Source of the DNA: Devosia sp.
GTDB taxonomy: Bacteria; Pseudomonadota; Alphaproteobacteria; Rhizobiales; Devosiaceae
Reading direction: 5' to 3'
Assembly: GCA_017794705.1 (NCBI GenBank)
Contig: CP051235.1
Location: 1,737,010 to 1,801,009, forward strand
DNA: 64,000 bases
How positions within the stretch are numbered: the stretch's first letter is position 1; every line of letters begins with the position of its first letter. Made by a program: the position numbers and the translations under genes. Of the stretch, positions 1-7,990 are shown one piece after another. The notes under the pieces are model-generated. The model saw only the letters and a list, made by a program, of their open reading frames with translations, had not been told where the DNA came from and did no database searches.

Positions 1-203
1 AAAGTGGAGGCCAGAATGAAGAAAGGAATGGCCAGAAGCGTGTAGTTTTGCGAGGCGGTGAACAGTTGCAGGGCCACCGACGAAATGGAATCGGTGGAGA
101 AAAACGAGATGATCATCAGGCTGGCAAAGCCGAGCGAGACGGCAATGGGTACGCCAGCGAAAAGCAGGGCGAGGACCAGCGCGAAGAGAATGAGCGATTC
201 CAT
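1..203 (-). CDS. dctM: TRAP transporter large permease DctM (N-terminal part, cut by window edge)
   Basis: Only the first 67 codons are in the window, starting at the ATG at 203-201. The peptide begins MESLILFALVLALLFAGVPI and continues with a hydrophobic segment and the stretch AIPFFILAS, which is typical of the start of the 12-TM DctM/TRAP large permease. The family forms the Na+-driven transport channel with DctQ in the inner membrane. The start lies 5 bases after the stop of the dctQ gene, so the two are probably translationally coupled. The partial sequence is short, but the context (dctP and dctQ upstream) makes the call firm. Its substrate cannot be read from this fragment. Confidence 0.85.
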   Translation of the reverse strand, partial: MESLILFALVLALLFAGVPIAVSLGFASLMIISFFSTDSISSVALQLFTASQNYTLLAIPFFILAST

Positions 204-208
204 TTGCC

Positions 209-898
209 CTACTCCTTCAGCGCGTCTTTGTGCTCGGCCACGAGCTCTTCGGCTTCATGGCTGGCGATGATGAGTTCGCGTTTGCCGGTGGCAATGGCGA
301 TGAGCGCTTCGGCGCTGCGGTAGGCGAACAGGGTGAGCCCGATCGGCAGCATCAGATAGGCGATCCAGCGCTGGACACGGTCCTGCATGCCGAACATGTC
401 CTGCATCCATTCCGGATAACGGATGCCATCGAGGCCGATGCCGAGCTGGAACATGCGATCCCAATAGGCAACGGCGCCGCCGCGGGCATTGGCGCCGAAA
501 GCCTGCAGCCAGTCGGCGAAGAGGAAGGTGAAGCCGTAAAGGAAGCAGACCAGCGCGCCGAAAAGGGCGGCGATGCGGAAAGCAGGTTTGGGCAGCATGC
601 GGACGAAGACATCAACGCCGAGATGGGTGTTGGTCTTGATGCCGTAGGACATGCCGAAAAGGATCAGCCAGGCGAACAGAATGCGGGTGAATTCCAGCGC
701 GCCCGTCCAGCCCGAGTTGAAACCGTAGCGGGCGACCACCTGGGAGAAGGATACCAGGGTAATGGAAGCGAGAAGGATGGCGAGGATGGCTTCCTCGATG
801 CGGGTGACACGATCGCGGTCGGCCCGTTCGGCAAAAAAGATAATGACCGACAGGCCGATCAGCACCGCATAAGGCCAGAGGCCGATAAATGTATCCAC
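209..898 (-). CDS. dctQ: TRAP transporter small permease DctQ
   Basis: This is a 229-aa, four-helix inner membrane protein of the DctQ family, the small subunit that pairs with DctM in TRAP carriers. The first helix is around VLIGLSVIIFF, the second around AILAILLASITLVSF. The third includes the family-typical stretch FAWLILFGMSYGI followed by the polar THLGVDVFV segment. The reading frame is open up to 991, but the GTG at 898-896 is preferred because a purine-rich run of six G lies just upstream and the extra residues are not DctQ-like. It is downstream of dctP and separated from it by a strong hairpin (999-1018). Confidence 0.88.
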   Translation of the reverse strand: MDTFIGLWPYAVLIGLSVIIFFAERADRDRVTRIEEAILAILLASITLVSFSQVVARYGFNSGWTGALEFTRILFAWLILFGMSYGIKTNTHLGVDVFVRMLPKPAFRIAALFGALVCFLYGFTFLFADWLQAFGANARGGAVAYWDRMFQLGIGLDGIRYPEWMQDMFGMQDRVQRWIAYLMLPIGLTLFAYRSAEALIAIATGKRELIIASHEAEELVAEHKDALKE

Positions 899-998
899 GA
901 CTGCCCCCCGATATTCCTGTCCGTGCCGGACCGGAAATGATTTGATGCGCTGGTTGTGGTCCCTCCCCGGACCAGAACTGCAGCAAGCCAAGTTTGAC

Positions 999-1018
999 CC
1001 GGGGCGCGGACGCCCCGG
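999..1018 (-). promoter_or_regulatory. Intercistronic GC hairpin between dctP and dctQ
   Basis: A perfect 8-bp inverted repeat, CCGGGGCG / CGCCCCGG with a 4-base loop, lies between the dctP stop and the dctQ start. There is no T-run after it on the minus strand, so it is not a classic terminator. In binding-protein-dependent transporters, hairpins directly after the binding-protein gene often stabilise the upstream mRNA or attenuate downstream transcription. That role is inferred here. A similar hairpin occurs after another binding-protein gene in this window (59593-59618). Confidence 0.6.
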
Positions 1019-1036
1019 ATCGCGATTTAAGTGAGA

Positions 1037-2035
1037 TTACATGTTGGACGCAACGGCGGCGTCGATCAGGTCCTGGCCGATATCATCCTTGAACTGATCC
1101 CAGACAGGGGCCATGGCATCGACCCAGGCCTGACGCTGTTCAGCGGTCAGTTCGCGGATCTCGCCACCAGCATCCAGAATGTTCTGGCGGTTGCCGGCTT
1201 CCAGCGCCGCCACATTGGCGTTGGCGGTGACTGTCACCTCGTCGACAATGGTCAGAAACTGCTCACGCACATCCGGCTCAAGCGAATCGAGGAAGTCGGT
1301 GGTGGTGACCAGCAAGTAGGCCAGCAACTGGTGGTTGGTCTCGGTGATGCCATCCTGCACTTCGAAGAACTTCTGGGTGTAGATGTTGGACCAGGAGTTT
1401 TCCTGGCCGTCGACCACACCGGTCTGCAGGGCGCCATAGACTTCGGCGAAGGCGAGCGGCTGGGCCGAGCCGCCGATGGCTTCGATCATGGCTACGGCCA
1501 CGTCGGAAATCTGCACGCGGAACTTCAGCCCGTCAGCATCGGTCGGCTCGATCAGCGGCACATTGGCCGAGAACTGCTTGAGGCCCGAGGACCAGTAGCC
1601 GAGGCCCTGATAGCCGACATCATTGATGGCGGTCAAAAGGCCGACGCCTTCGTCACTGGCCGAGAAGCGGGCGACCGCATCAAGGTCAGAGAACAGGAAG
1701 GGCAGATCGAACAGGCGGTACTTGAGTGTGTAGGCCTCGAACTTGGAGAGCGAGGGGGCGGCCAGCTGCACGTCGCCCAGCAGCAGGGCTTCCATGACCT
1801 TGTCGTCATCGTAAAGCGTGGTGTTGGGATAGACTTCCATGCAGGCCGTGCCGTTCATCTCGTCGTTGACGCGTTCGGCCAGAAGCGTGGCGGCGTCGCC
1901 CTTGGGGTGACCGGTGGCGGCCACGACGTGGGAAAACTTGATGACGATTTCGCCGTCATCGCAATTGGCGAGGGCGGCAGGGGCCGTTGCGGCCACAAGG
2001 CCGGCGGCGAGCGCCAGCGTGGACAAAAGTTTCAT
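1037..2035 (-). CDS. dctP: TRAP transporter substrate-binding protein DctP
   Basis: This 332-aa protein has a clear Sec signal peptide (MKLLSTLALAAGLVAATAPA, cleavage after ALA). The mature part is of the DctP/SBP family 7: it opens with EIVIKFSHVVAATGHPKGDA, and carries the mid-protein segment GLKFRVQISDVAVAMIEAIG and later TGVVDGQENSW, a signature of TRAP binding proteins. It binds a carboxylate in the periplasm and delivers it to DctQM. The Arg of KFRVQ is the position that usually salt-bridges the substrate carboxylate. It lies directly downstream of dctBD on the same strand, so C4-dicarboxylate or a related acid is likely, but the exact ligand is unknown. Confidence 0.92.
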   Translation of the reverse strand: MKLLSTLALAAGLVAATAPAALANCDDGEIVIKFSHVVAATGHPKGDAATLLAERVNDEMNGTACMEVYPNTTLYDDDKVMEALLLGDVQLAAPSLSKFEAYTLKYRLFDLPFLFSDLDAVARFSASDEGVGLLTAINDVGYQGLGYWSSGLKQFSANVPLIEPTDADGLKFRVQISDVAVAMIEAIGGSAQPLAFAEVYGALQTGVVDGQENSWSNIYTQKFFEVQDGITETNHQLLAYLLVTTTDFLDSLEPDVREQFLTIVDEVTVTANANVAALEAGNRQNILDAGGEIRELTAEQRQAWVDAMAPVWDQFKDDIGQDLIDAAVASNM

Positions 2036-2159
2036 GAGTATCTCCTCCGTTCAGCGCGCAGTTTGCTGCGTCGCGTGCGGTGATGAAGGCGGAATAGGGC
2101 CGGCAAGCAAGGTGATTTGCGCGGGAAATCCGGGAAACTGACAGAAATGGCGGAATATT

Positions 2160-2175
2160 GGGTGGATTTCCACCC
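2160..2175. promoter_or_regulatory. Inverted repeat upstream of dctP (operator or weak terminator)
   Basis: The sequence GGGTGGATTTCCACCC is a 6-bp dyad with a 4-base loop, located between the dctD stop and the dctP start. Read on the minus strand it is followed by AATATT rather than a T-run, so it could be a weak dctD terminator or part of the dctP control region. The site was seen directly; its function is inferred. Confidence 0.35.
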
Positions 2176-2191
2176 ATTTTGCCCGAGGCAT

Positions 2192-2207
2192 GTTCCCGAA
2201 CGGGAAC
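2192..2207. promoter_or_regulatory. Inverted repeat, candidate DctD enhancer site
   Basis: GTTCCCGAACGGGAAC is a perfect 7+7 dyad with a 2-base spacer, about 160 bp upstream of the dctP start and just after the dctD stop. Activators of the DctD type bind inverted repeats 80-200 bp upstream of sigma-54 promoters, so this is a reasonable upstream activating site. I could not find a convincing -24/-12 promoter (GG-N10-GC) between it and dctP, which weakens the case. Confidence 0.4.
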
Positions 2208-2215
2208 GTTTCGGC

Positions 2216-3553
2216 TCAGTCGCGATAGGTGTCGCGGCTCAATCCGTATTTCCGCATCTTCTCGTAGAGCGACTTCCGGCTGAGGCCGAGAGCTTCGTAG
2301 GCAGGCTTGAGGCGGCCCTTGTGGGCGATCAGTTCGGCTTCGATCAGTTGACGTTCGTAGACCGCGACCCGGTCGGCCAGCGACGTCTCGCCCGTAGCTT
2401 CGCCATCGTGGGGCTGATCGACGCCGAGCACCAGCCGTTCGGCGGCGTTGCGCAGTTCGCGGACATTGCCCGGCCATTGCGCGGTCTGCAGCCGGTCGAG
2501 CAGGTGCTGGGGCACCTCGGGCGGGGCAATGCGATGGCGGGCGGCGGCATCCCGCGCGAGCATGACAAAGAGGGCCGGAATATCTTCGGCGCGCTCGGCC
2601 AGACTGGGCAAGCGCAGGGTGACGACGGACAATTGATACAAGAGATCGCGGCGGAACCGGTGCGCAGCGGCGGCGGCCTCCAGATCGATCGCCGAGGAGG
2701 CGATGAAACGGGCGTTGAGATCGATGGGTTCGTTTGAGCCGAGGCGCGTGATGCGGTTTTCCTCGATGATGCGGACCAGGGTGGCCTGCACATCGAGCGG
2801 CAGAAAATCGATGCCGTCGAAAAAGATCGTGCCGTTGCGGCCATGCTCCAACTTGCCGAAGCGGGCCCGGACGGCGCCGGGGAAGGCCCCTGCCTCATAG
2901 CCGAACAGATCGGCTTCGATCATTTCCGCCGGCAGGGCCGCGCAATTGATGGCGACGAAGGGCCGCTCGGAGCCATGCGACAGGTCGTGAATGGCACGGG
3001 CCACAACTTCCTTGCCGGTGCCGGTATCGCCGGTGACCAGCACGTTGGTGTTGACCGGGGCGATGGCACGGATCTGGTTGCGAATGGCAAGCATGGCCTC
3101 GGAGCGACCGATCAGGCGGGCTTCCAGATTGTCCCAACGGCCGGCGACGGTGTCGCGCAGGTTGCGGACCTCAAGCGTGAGCCGGCGCTTTTCAAGCGCC
3201 CGGCTGACCGAATCGAGCAGCCGTTCCGAGGCGAAGGGCTTTTCAATGAAATCATAGGCGCCGCGCTGCATGGCTTCGACGGCCAGCGCCACATCACCAT
3301 GGCCGGTGACGAGGATAACCGGCAGGTCGGCGTCCACTTCCATGATGTGGCTCAGAAGGTCCATGCCGGACTGGCCACGCATACGGATGTCGGTGACCAG
3401 CACGGCGCTCAAATCCCGCGAGATCAGCGGCAACACATCTTCGGCCGCGGCGAAACTGCGCGCGTCGAGCCCGGCCAGATCGAACATCTGCAGCGCCGAG
3501 CGGCGCAGATGTTCTTCGTCATCGACGAAGAGAACTTCGGCCGGCTTTGTCAT
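2216..3553 (-). CDS. dctD: Sigma-54-type response regulator DctD
   Basis: The 445-aa protein has three parts. A receiver domain (1-120) has acidic residues DD at 11-12, phospho-acceptor Asp55 and Lys105. An AAA+ domain (about 145-380) has Walker A GDTGTGKE at 175-182. A Fis-type HTH lies at the C-terminus (about 400-440). It pairs with DctB, whose stop overlaps its ATG by 4 bases. Two conserved AAA+ motifs are altered: the sigma-54 contact loop reads GAFPGA (222-227) instead of GAFTGA, and the Walker B end reads FFDG (244-247) where FLDE is usual. I checked both codons on the DNA (CCC and GGC). It may be a divergent subfamily or may not activate sigma-54 in the normal way. Confidence 0.88.
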   Translation of the reverse strand: MTKPAEVLFVDDEEHLRRSALQMFDLAGLDARSFAAAEDVLPLISRDLSAVLVTDIRMRGQSGMDLLSHIMEVDADLPVILVTGHGDVALAVEAMQRGAYDFIEKPFASERLLDSVSRALEKRRLTLEVRNLRDTVAGRWDNLEARLIGRSEAMLAIRNQIRAIAPVNTNVLVTGDTGTGKEVVARAIHDLSHGSERPFVAINCAALPAEMIEADLFGYEAGAFPGAVRARFGKLEHGRNGTIFFDGIDFLPLDVQATLVRIIEENRITRLGSNEPIDLNARFIASSAIDLEAAAAAHRFRRDLLYQLSVVTLRLPSLAERAEDIPALFVMLARDAAARHRIAPPEVPQHLLDRLQTAQWPGNVRELRNAAERLVLGVDQPHDGEATGETSLADRVAVYERQLIEAELIAHKGRLKPAYEALGLSRKSLYEKMRKYGLSRDTYRD

Positions 3554-5304
3554 TCAGCCGCCTGGGCCGCGGGTTCGCCGCGCTGCAATGAAACGGTGAA
3601 CACGGCTCCGGGTTCGGCATTGGCGGCGCTGAGGCTGCCGCCGAAATCCTTGACGATATTGTAGGAGATGGACAGGCCCAGCCCGAGCCCCTCACCCGGT
3701 TTCTTGGTGGTAAAGAACGGATCGAATATCTGTTCGAGCACTTGTTCGCTCAAGCCATGACCGAAATCACGCACGCTGATCCGGACGGTGTCGGCCTCCG
3801 CTTCGACGGTGATCTCAACGCTCGGGTGCCGGATATCCCTTGAAGCGTCGAGCGCATTGGCGACCAGATTGACCATGACCTGCTGCAGGCGCACCTGGCC
3901 GGCGCGCACCCAGACACCTTCGAGAGCGCCGGTAATCTCGATCTCGGCGCTGGTCTCGTGGATGCGGGCAAAAAGCACGGCCAGCGCATCGTCGATGACG
4001 GTTGCGAGCGGGACCGACCCGAAGGCGATATTGGGCTTGCGGGCAAAGTTCCTCAAGTGGCGGGAAATGGAGGCCATACGGTCGGTCAGCTGCGAGATCA
4101 GGGTCAGGTTCTGCTTGACCTCGTCGGTGCGCCCCCGGTCCAAAAGCTGGATGGCATTGTCGGCGTATGATTTTGCCGCCGCGAGGGGCTGGCTATATTC
4201 ATGGCTCAATGCCGTCGACATCTGCCCGAGGGCGGCAAGCTTGCCGGTCTGGATCAATTCGGTCTGGGTCTGGCGCAGAACGGCCTCGGTCTTTTTGTGG
4301 TGGGTGACTTCCACTTCCAGGGCCTGATTGGTGCGGGTGAGATCCGAGGTGCGGTCGCGGACCAGCCGTTCGAGCCTGAGCGCGGTGGCGCGGTCGCGAC
4401 GCTGGCGTTGCTGCTGTGCCAATTGCCGGTTGGCCAGCCCGATCAACCCGGCGGCAACCACCACCGCCAGAATGGCCACCGCCAGCCCCGCCTGGGTACG
4501 GGCCTCCGCGATGGGCGCGGAATCGGCCAGCACATGCAGCGTCCAGCCCAGTTGCGGCAGGGTGCGTGCGACGTCGATTTCGCCGCTGGCGAAGGGGGAG
4601 GCCTGCAGCGTTTCGATGCGCTGCATGCGCCACTCGGTCTGGTTGGACAGCAGTATGGTACCCACCGCGTCGGCGACATAGACCGGATTGGTACTGAGCG
4701 ACCAGACCTGCTCGAGCACGCTCAAATCAAACATCACGGCGACGATGCCGGTCAGATCGCCGTTTTCCGCCCGCACCCCGTGAGCGAAGACATAGGCACG
4801 GCCGCGCACATAGGCGGGACCCCATTCGCCGAACTGGCGAACGCCGCGCGCCAGCCGTCCCTGCGCGACGACGTTGGCCAGACCCTGGTTGGCCGAAATG
4901 TTTCCGGCAAACAGGTTGCGGGCGCCCACCAACAGGCTGCCATCGGGTTCCAGCAGGGCAACATCGAGTGCGCCGGAAAGAGCAGCAACCTGCTGAAGCA
5001 GGCGCCCGGTGGCTTCGGTTGGCCCAGGCCCGGTAAGGGTTTCGGATACCAGCGCGTAGCGGGCGACCAGATTGGGCAACAGGCGGAATTTTTCCATCAG
5101 ACCGTCAAGGGCCTGGGCCTGGACGGCGACGATTTCGCCTGCGGCGGTTCGCAATTCGGCGCGCTTGGCATTGCCCGCCCAGGCGGTGGCAAAGGCGCCG
5201 AGCCCGAGCGCCGCCAGCCCGGTGACCGCCACGATCAGCATCAGGGTGCGCCGATGGCGGCGCAAAAGCGCAGCTCCGCTGTGCATCTTTCCTCCCCGCA
5301 ACAA
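3550..5304 (-). CDS. dctB: DctB-type sensor histidine kinase
   Basis: This 584-aa membrane histidine kinase has a first TM at about 20-44 and a periplasmic sensor of roughly 220 residues. A second TM follows at about 270-290 and then a coiled coil. The H-box is SHEYSQPLAA (His near 372), matching the DctB-type SHE-x-x-QPL pattern. The ATP-binding domain shows an N-box (MVNLVANALDAS), G1 (VRDFGHGLS) and G2 (GEGLGLGLSI). It is expected to sense an external acid and phosphorylate DctD. The 4-base ATGA overlap with dctD indicates one transcript. The start at 5304 gives MLRGGK; a start at MHSGAA (5286) is also possible. Confidence 0.9.
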   Translation of the reverse strand: MLRGGKMHSGAALLRRHRRTLMLIVAVTGLAALGLGAFATAWAGNAKRAELRTAAGEIVAVQAQALDGLMEKFRLLPNLVARYALVSETLTGPGPTEATGRLLQQVAALSGALDVALLEPDGSLLVGARNLFAGNISANQGLANVVAQGRLARGVRQFGEWGPAYVRGRAYVFAHGVRAENGDLTGIVAVMFDLSVLEQVWSLSTNPVYVADAVGTILLSNQTEWRMQRIETLQASPFASGEIDVARTLPQLGWTLHVLADSAPIAEARTQAGLAVAILAVVVAAGLIGLANRQLAQQQRQRRDRATALRLERLVRDRTSDLTRTNQALEVEVTHHKKTEAVLRQTQTELIQTGKLAALGQMSTALSHEYSQPLAAAKSYADNAIQLLDRGRTDEVKQNLTLISQLTDRMASISRHLRNFARKPNIAFGSVPLATVIDDALAVLFARIHETSAEIEITGALEGVWVRAGQVRLQQVMVNLVANALDASRDIRHPSVEITVEAEADTVRISVRDFGHGLSEQVLEQIFDPFFTTKKPGEGLGLGLSISYNIVKDFGGSLSAANAEPGAVFTVSLQRGEPAAQAAE

Positions 5305-5517
5305 GCATGCCGCAGGGCTTTATAGGGTGCCAATGGCGGCCTGTCATGCGGCAGGGAGGGGCGGAGGCGGAAATCTAGCTGTTGATTGATCTCAGTGGCG
5401 TTGACACAAGCAGTCACCGCAATATCGTTGGCGTCAGAAAATGAAACTGTTGAAATGGCTCGACACTTGCGAACGTCACCGCACGTTCCCTTGTCGTGCA
5501 ATCGGGAATGCAGACCC

Positions 5518-6063
5518 ATGAGCATACTGGCTACCACTCTGGCCGCCGCCAAAAAAGACGGAGCGACGGTCACGCCGGAAGGCAAGCCGCTTCGCCGGTT
5601 GACCGACGGTGTCAAGATCCGGCCGCTGCCCACCCACAGGGACGCACGCGGATCGGTGACCGAGCTTTATGATCCGCGCTGGGACTATCACGATGAGCCG
5701 CTGGTGTTTGCCTATACGTTCTCGATCAAACCGAACGTGGTGAAGGGTTGGAACCTGCACGAAATCCACGAAGACCGTTACGCGCTTCTGAGCGGCACCA
5801 TGGAACTCGTGCTCTATGATCCGCGTCCGGGCAGCCCGACGGAAGGCGAGGTGTGCAAGCTGGTTCTGTCGGAAGACAACAGGTTCATTGTCAACGTGCC
5901 GCGCAATGTCTGGCATGCGGACTACAACATCGGGTCAAAGGACGTCGTGGTCGTCAACTTTCCCACCATGCAGTATGACCACGCCAACCCGGACAAATAC
6001 CGGTTGCCGATCGACACGGACCTCATCCCCTACCGGTTTCCGTCCGGCGTGACCGGCGGATGA
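5518..6063 (+). CDS. RmlC-like cupin, dTDP-sugar 3,5-epimerase family
   Basis: The 181-aa protein has a single cupin fold with the pattern RDARGSVTELYDPRWDY near the N-terminus. VKGWNLHEIHEDRY follows (metal/substrate-side His residues), then the closing NVPRNVWHADYN. This resembles dTDP-4-dehydrorhamnose 3,5-epimerase relatives that act on nucleotide sugars for surface glycans. The frame is open back to 5386, but the ATG at 5518 begins the conserved region and upstream codons are not family-like. It overlaps the next gene (GT2) by ATGA, so both probably build a glycan. Whether it is an epimerase or an isomerase of another sugar is not decided. Confidence 0.7.
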   Translation: MSILATTLAAAKKDGATVTPEGKPLRRLTDGVKIRPLPTHRDARGSVTELYDPRWDYHDEPLVFAYTFSIKPNVVKGWNLHEIHEDRYALLSGTMELVLYDPRPGSPTEGEVCKLVLSEDNRFIVNVPRNVWHADYNIGSKDVVVVNFPTMQYDHANPDKYRLPIDTDLIPYRFPSGVTGG

Positions 6064-7025
6064 CGCCGCCGAAATTTTCGGTGCTGCTGCCGACCCATAA
6101 CCGGGCCGATGTGCTCGGCTTTGCCATTCAATCAGTGCTGGCCCAGGACGAGATTGATTTTGAACTGTTGATTGTGGCCGATGGCTGCACGGACGACACG
6201 GCGGAGGTGGTGGCGGGATTTGACGACCCGCGGATCCGGTTCTTTGACCTGCCCAAGGCGCCGTATTTTGGCTATGCCAACCGCAATGTGGCGCTACGGG
6301 AGGCGCGTGGCAGGCTGATCGCTTTCGCTGCACATGATGATCTGTGGCTGCCCGATCATCTGTCGCTGATGGGCCGGCTGATGGACGAGACCGGCGCCGA
6401 CTGGGGGCATAGCCAGCCGCTGTGGGTGACAACGGACGGGATCGTGGTGCCGCTCTTCACCAATCTCGAAAATGCCGACGAATATGCGCAGTTCATGAGC
6501 GCCGGCAATTCGATCCCGGCCGCCGCGATTGTGCACACGCGGGAGGCCCTGGAGAGGGCCGGTTACTGGCCCGAGGACCTGCCCTTTGCCGCGGACTGGG
6601 ACCTATGGCGCCGGATGCTGGCCGCGTCGGCGAAGGGGCCTGTTCATCTGCGCCAGCCGACGGTGCTGCATTTCAGTGCCGTGTGGAAGAAATCGCGGTT
6701 TGCCGCGATGCCGTCGGTGAAGGTGCTGGCCGGGCTGGCGGAACATGCGGCCTGGTGGCCGGAAGCGCTCAGATATGAAGTTCGAGGCGCATTGGAACAG
6801 GCGGTGATCTGGCAGGCGATGCGTGATGGCGGCGACGCCTTTGTGTCTGAACTCAGGCAGGGCGCCGCAGACGTGGTGGCGCATCTGGCGCTGATCGCGG
6901 CCCGACCGAGCGGGCTGGGCGGGTTGCGCAGCAGCTGGCTATGGCGCCGTCTGCGCCCCCCGGTGCGCGCCGTGCGGCGGCAGATCAGGCGCCTGACCGA
7001 GCGCCGGGGCGGCGGGCACCGCTAG
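6060..7025 (+). CDS. Family 2 glycosyltransferase
   Basis: This is a 321-aa GT-A fold enzyme. The N-terminus FSVLLPTHNRADVLGFAIQS and LIVADGCTDDT are the nucleotide-sugar binding part of GT2. AAHDDLWLPDHL contains the metal-binding Asp pair at the DxD position. DLPFAADWDLWRRM is the usual C-terminal acceptor-side motif with ED/AD-W. No TM segments are obvious, so it acts at the cytoplasmic face. The start codon overlaps the stop of the cupin gene (ATGA). The donor and acceptor cannot be deduced. The gene is the last one before the tRNA that anchors the island array. Confidence 0.85.
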   Translation: MTPPKFSVLLPTHNRADVLGFAIQSVLAQDEIDFELLIVADGCTDDTAEVVAGFDDPRIRFFDLPKAPYFGYANRNVALREARGRLIAFAAHDDLWLPDHLSLMGRLMDETGADWGHSQPLWVTTDGIVVPLFTNLENADEYAQFMSAGNSIPAAAIVHTREALERAGYWPEDLPFAADWDLWRRMLAASAKGPVHLRQPTVLHFSAVWKKSRFAAMPSVKVLAGLAEHAAWWPEALRYEVRGALEQAVIWQAMRDGGDAFVSELRQGAADVVAHLALIAARPSGLGGLRSSWLWRRLRPPVRAVRRQIRRLTERRGGGHR

Positions 7026-7128
7026 CGCATTCATCTTTGGCGCCCGCAAAGCACATTGCACGGACAGGCGAACTCCGCTAACAAGCGGCACGGGCCGGGA
7101 CCGTTCCAGCCGCCCCCACCCCGCGCAC

Positions 7129-7205
<77 letters not shown>

Positions 7206-7270
7206 AATACTATCAATATTTCAATATTTTATGGGCGCCGCCCGTCATTCGCATACGTAGGATCTTGGCC

Positions 7271-7292
7271 GGGGTAACACCGGGGTAACACC
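7271..7292 (+). repeat. Two 11-bp direct repeats GGGGTAACACC at the left end of element 1
   Basis: The unit GGGGTAACACC occurs twice in tandem, 66 bp from att copy 1. The same unit occurs almost three times just upstream of the integrase gene at the other end of this element (18924-18954). Repeats of this kind at both ends of an integrative element are typical of arm-type integrase binding sites. The pairing of the two ends was seen; the binding role is inferred. Confidence 0.7.
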
Positions 7293-7352
7293 GTTGCGCC
7301 TTTTGGATTGCCAAAGAAGGTCGCAACTCCCGGTTAAAGGGCTGACCAAACA

Positions 7353-7394
7353 GAAGGCGTGCTTGATGTATTCGTTTGATGGGTTGATGGTCAC
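7353..7394 (-). pseudogene. Remnant of a recombinase gene start
   Basis: Read on the minus strand, these 42 bases give VTINPSNEYIKHAF. This matches the start of the intact recombinase at 7991-9085 (MTINPSNERIKHAYF), with only 2 substitutions and one missing residue in this stretch. The similarity extends a little upstream into the leader (CCATTCA-like sequence) and is lost after the 14th codon. It is therefore a short leftover of a related recombinase gene, perhaps an earlier element end. Confidence 0.65.
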
Positions 7395-7463
7395 CTGTTC
7401 GCATCAACCGCAGTCCATTCAAAGTTGAAGCGGAGACCAAAGCGCCTCGCAACGGAGGACACA

Positions 7464-7907
7464 GTGAGCACCTTAGAATTGGCAATCGAGATTGCAGCAA
7501 AGGCCCACGCGGGCCAACTGGACAAAGCAGGACAGGTCTACATTCTCCACCCGATACGCGTCATGATGATGGGTAGGACCGACGAAGAGCGCATTGTCGG
7601 CGTCTTGCATGATGTCATTGAAGACTGCCCGGACTGGAGCCGCGAGCAACTCTTGCAAGCAGGTTTCACCGAACAAGTTCTCGACGCTTTGGATGCCGTC
7701 ACCAAGCGCGAAGGAGAGAGCTATGAAGATTTTGTCTTGCGCGCCGGGCAGAATTCCATTGCGCGCAACGTGAAGCTGGCGGATCTGCGTGACAACAGCG
7801 ACCTTTCGCGCTTACCTTCTCCCACGCCAAAAGACTATCAACGAACTGAGAAATACCAGCGCGCGATCGCAGTTTTGGAGGCAATGGAACTTTCGTCGGC
7901 CCGGTAG
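7464..7907 (+). CDS. HD-domain (RelA/SpoT-type) phosphohydrolase
   Basis: This 147-aa protein is a compact HD hydrolase. It has AAKAHAGQLDKAG followed by YILHPIRVM, then the GVLHDVIED motif supplying the HD pair. A later VKLADLRDNSDL supplies the distal Asp. This order is that of the hydrolase half of RelA/SpoT and small alarmone hydrolases (Mesh1-like). The GTG at 7464 is chosen because GGAGGA lies 5 bases upstream; the frame extends back to 7425 without a better site. It likely hydrolyses (p)ppGpp or a related nucleotide. It is a cargo gene at the left end of element 1. Confidence 0.75.
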   Translation: MSTLELAIEIAAKAHAGQLDKAGQVYILHPIRVMMMGRTDEERIVGVLHDVIEDCPDWSREQLLQAGFTEQVLDALDAVTKREGESYEDFVLRAGQNSIARNVKLADLRDNSDLSRLPSPTPKDYQRTEKYQRAIAVLEAMELSSAR

Positions 7908-7990
7908 GACTCTCGGTCCAATCGACGGAGTGGCGCCGAGCGACTTCAAATTCCAAGGCCCGATCCCGGCCTTGGAACTAGTGCAAGGCG

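Noticed and set aside
1031..2083. Long plus-strand open frame opposite dctP
   Set aside because: Antisense shadow of a clear dctP gene, with no family features and low-complexity composition typical of high-GC third-position frames.
2036..2215. Sigma-54 promoter for dctP
   Set aside because: I looked for GG-N10-GC on the minus strand and found no match good enough to report.
4201..5325. Long plus-strand open frame opposite dctB
   Set aside because: Shadow of the histidine kinase, with no ribosome site or motifs.
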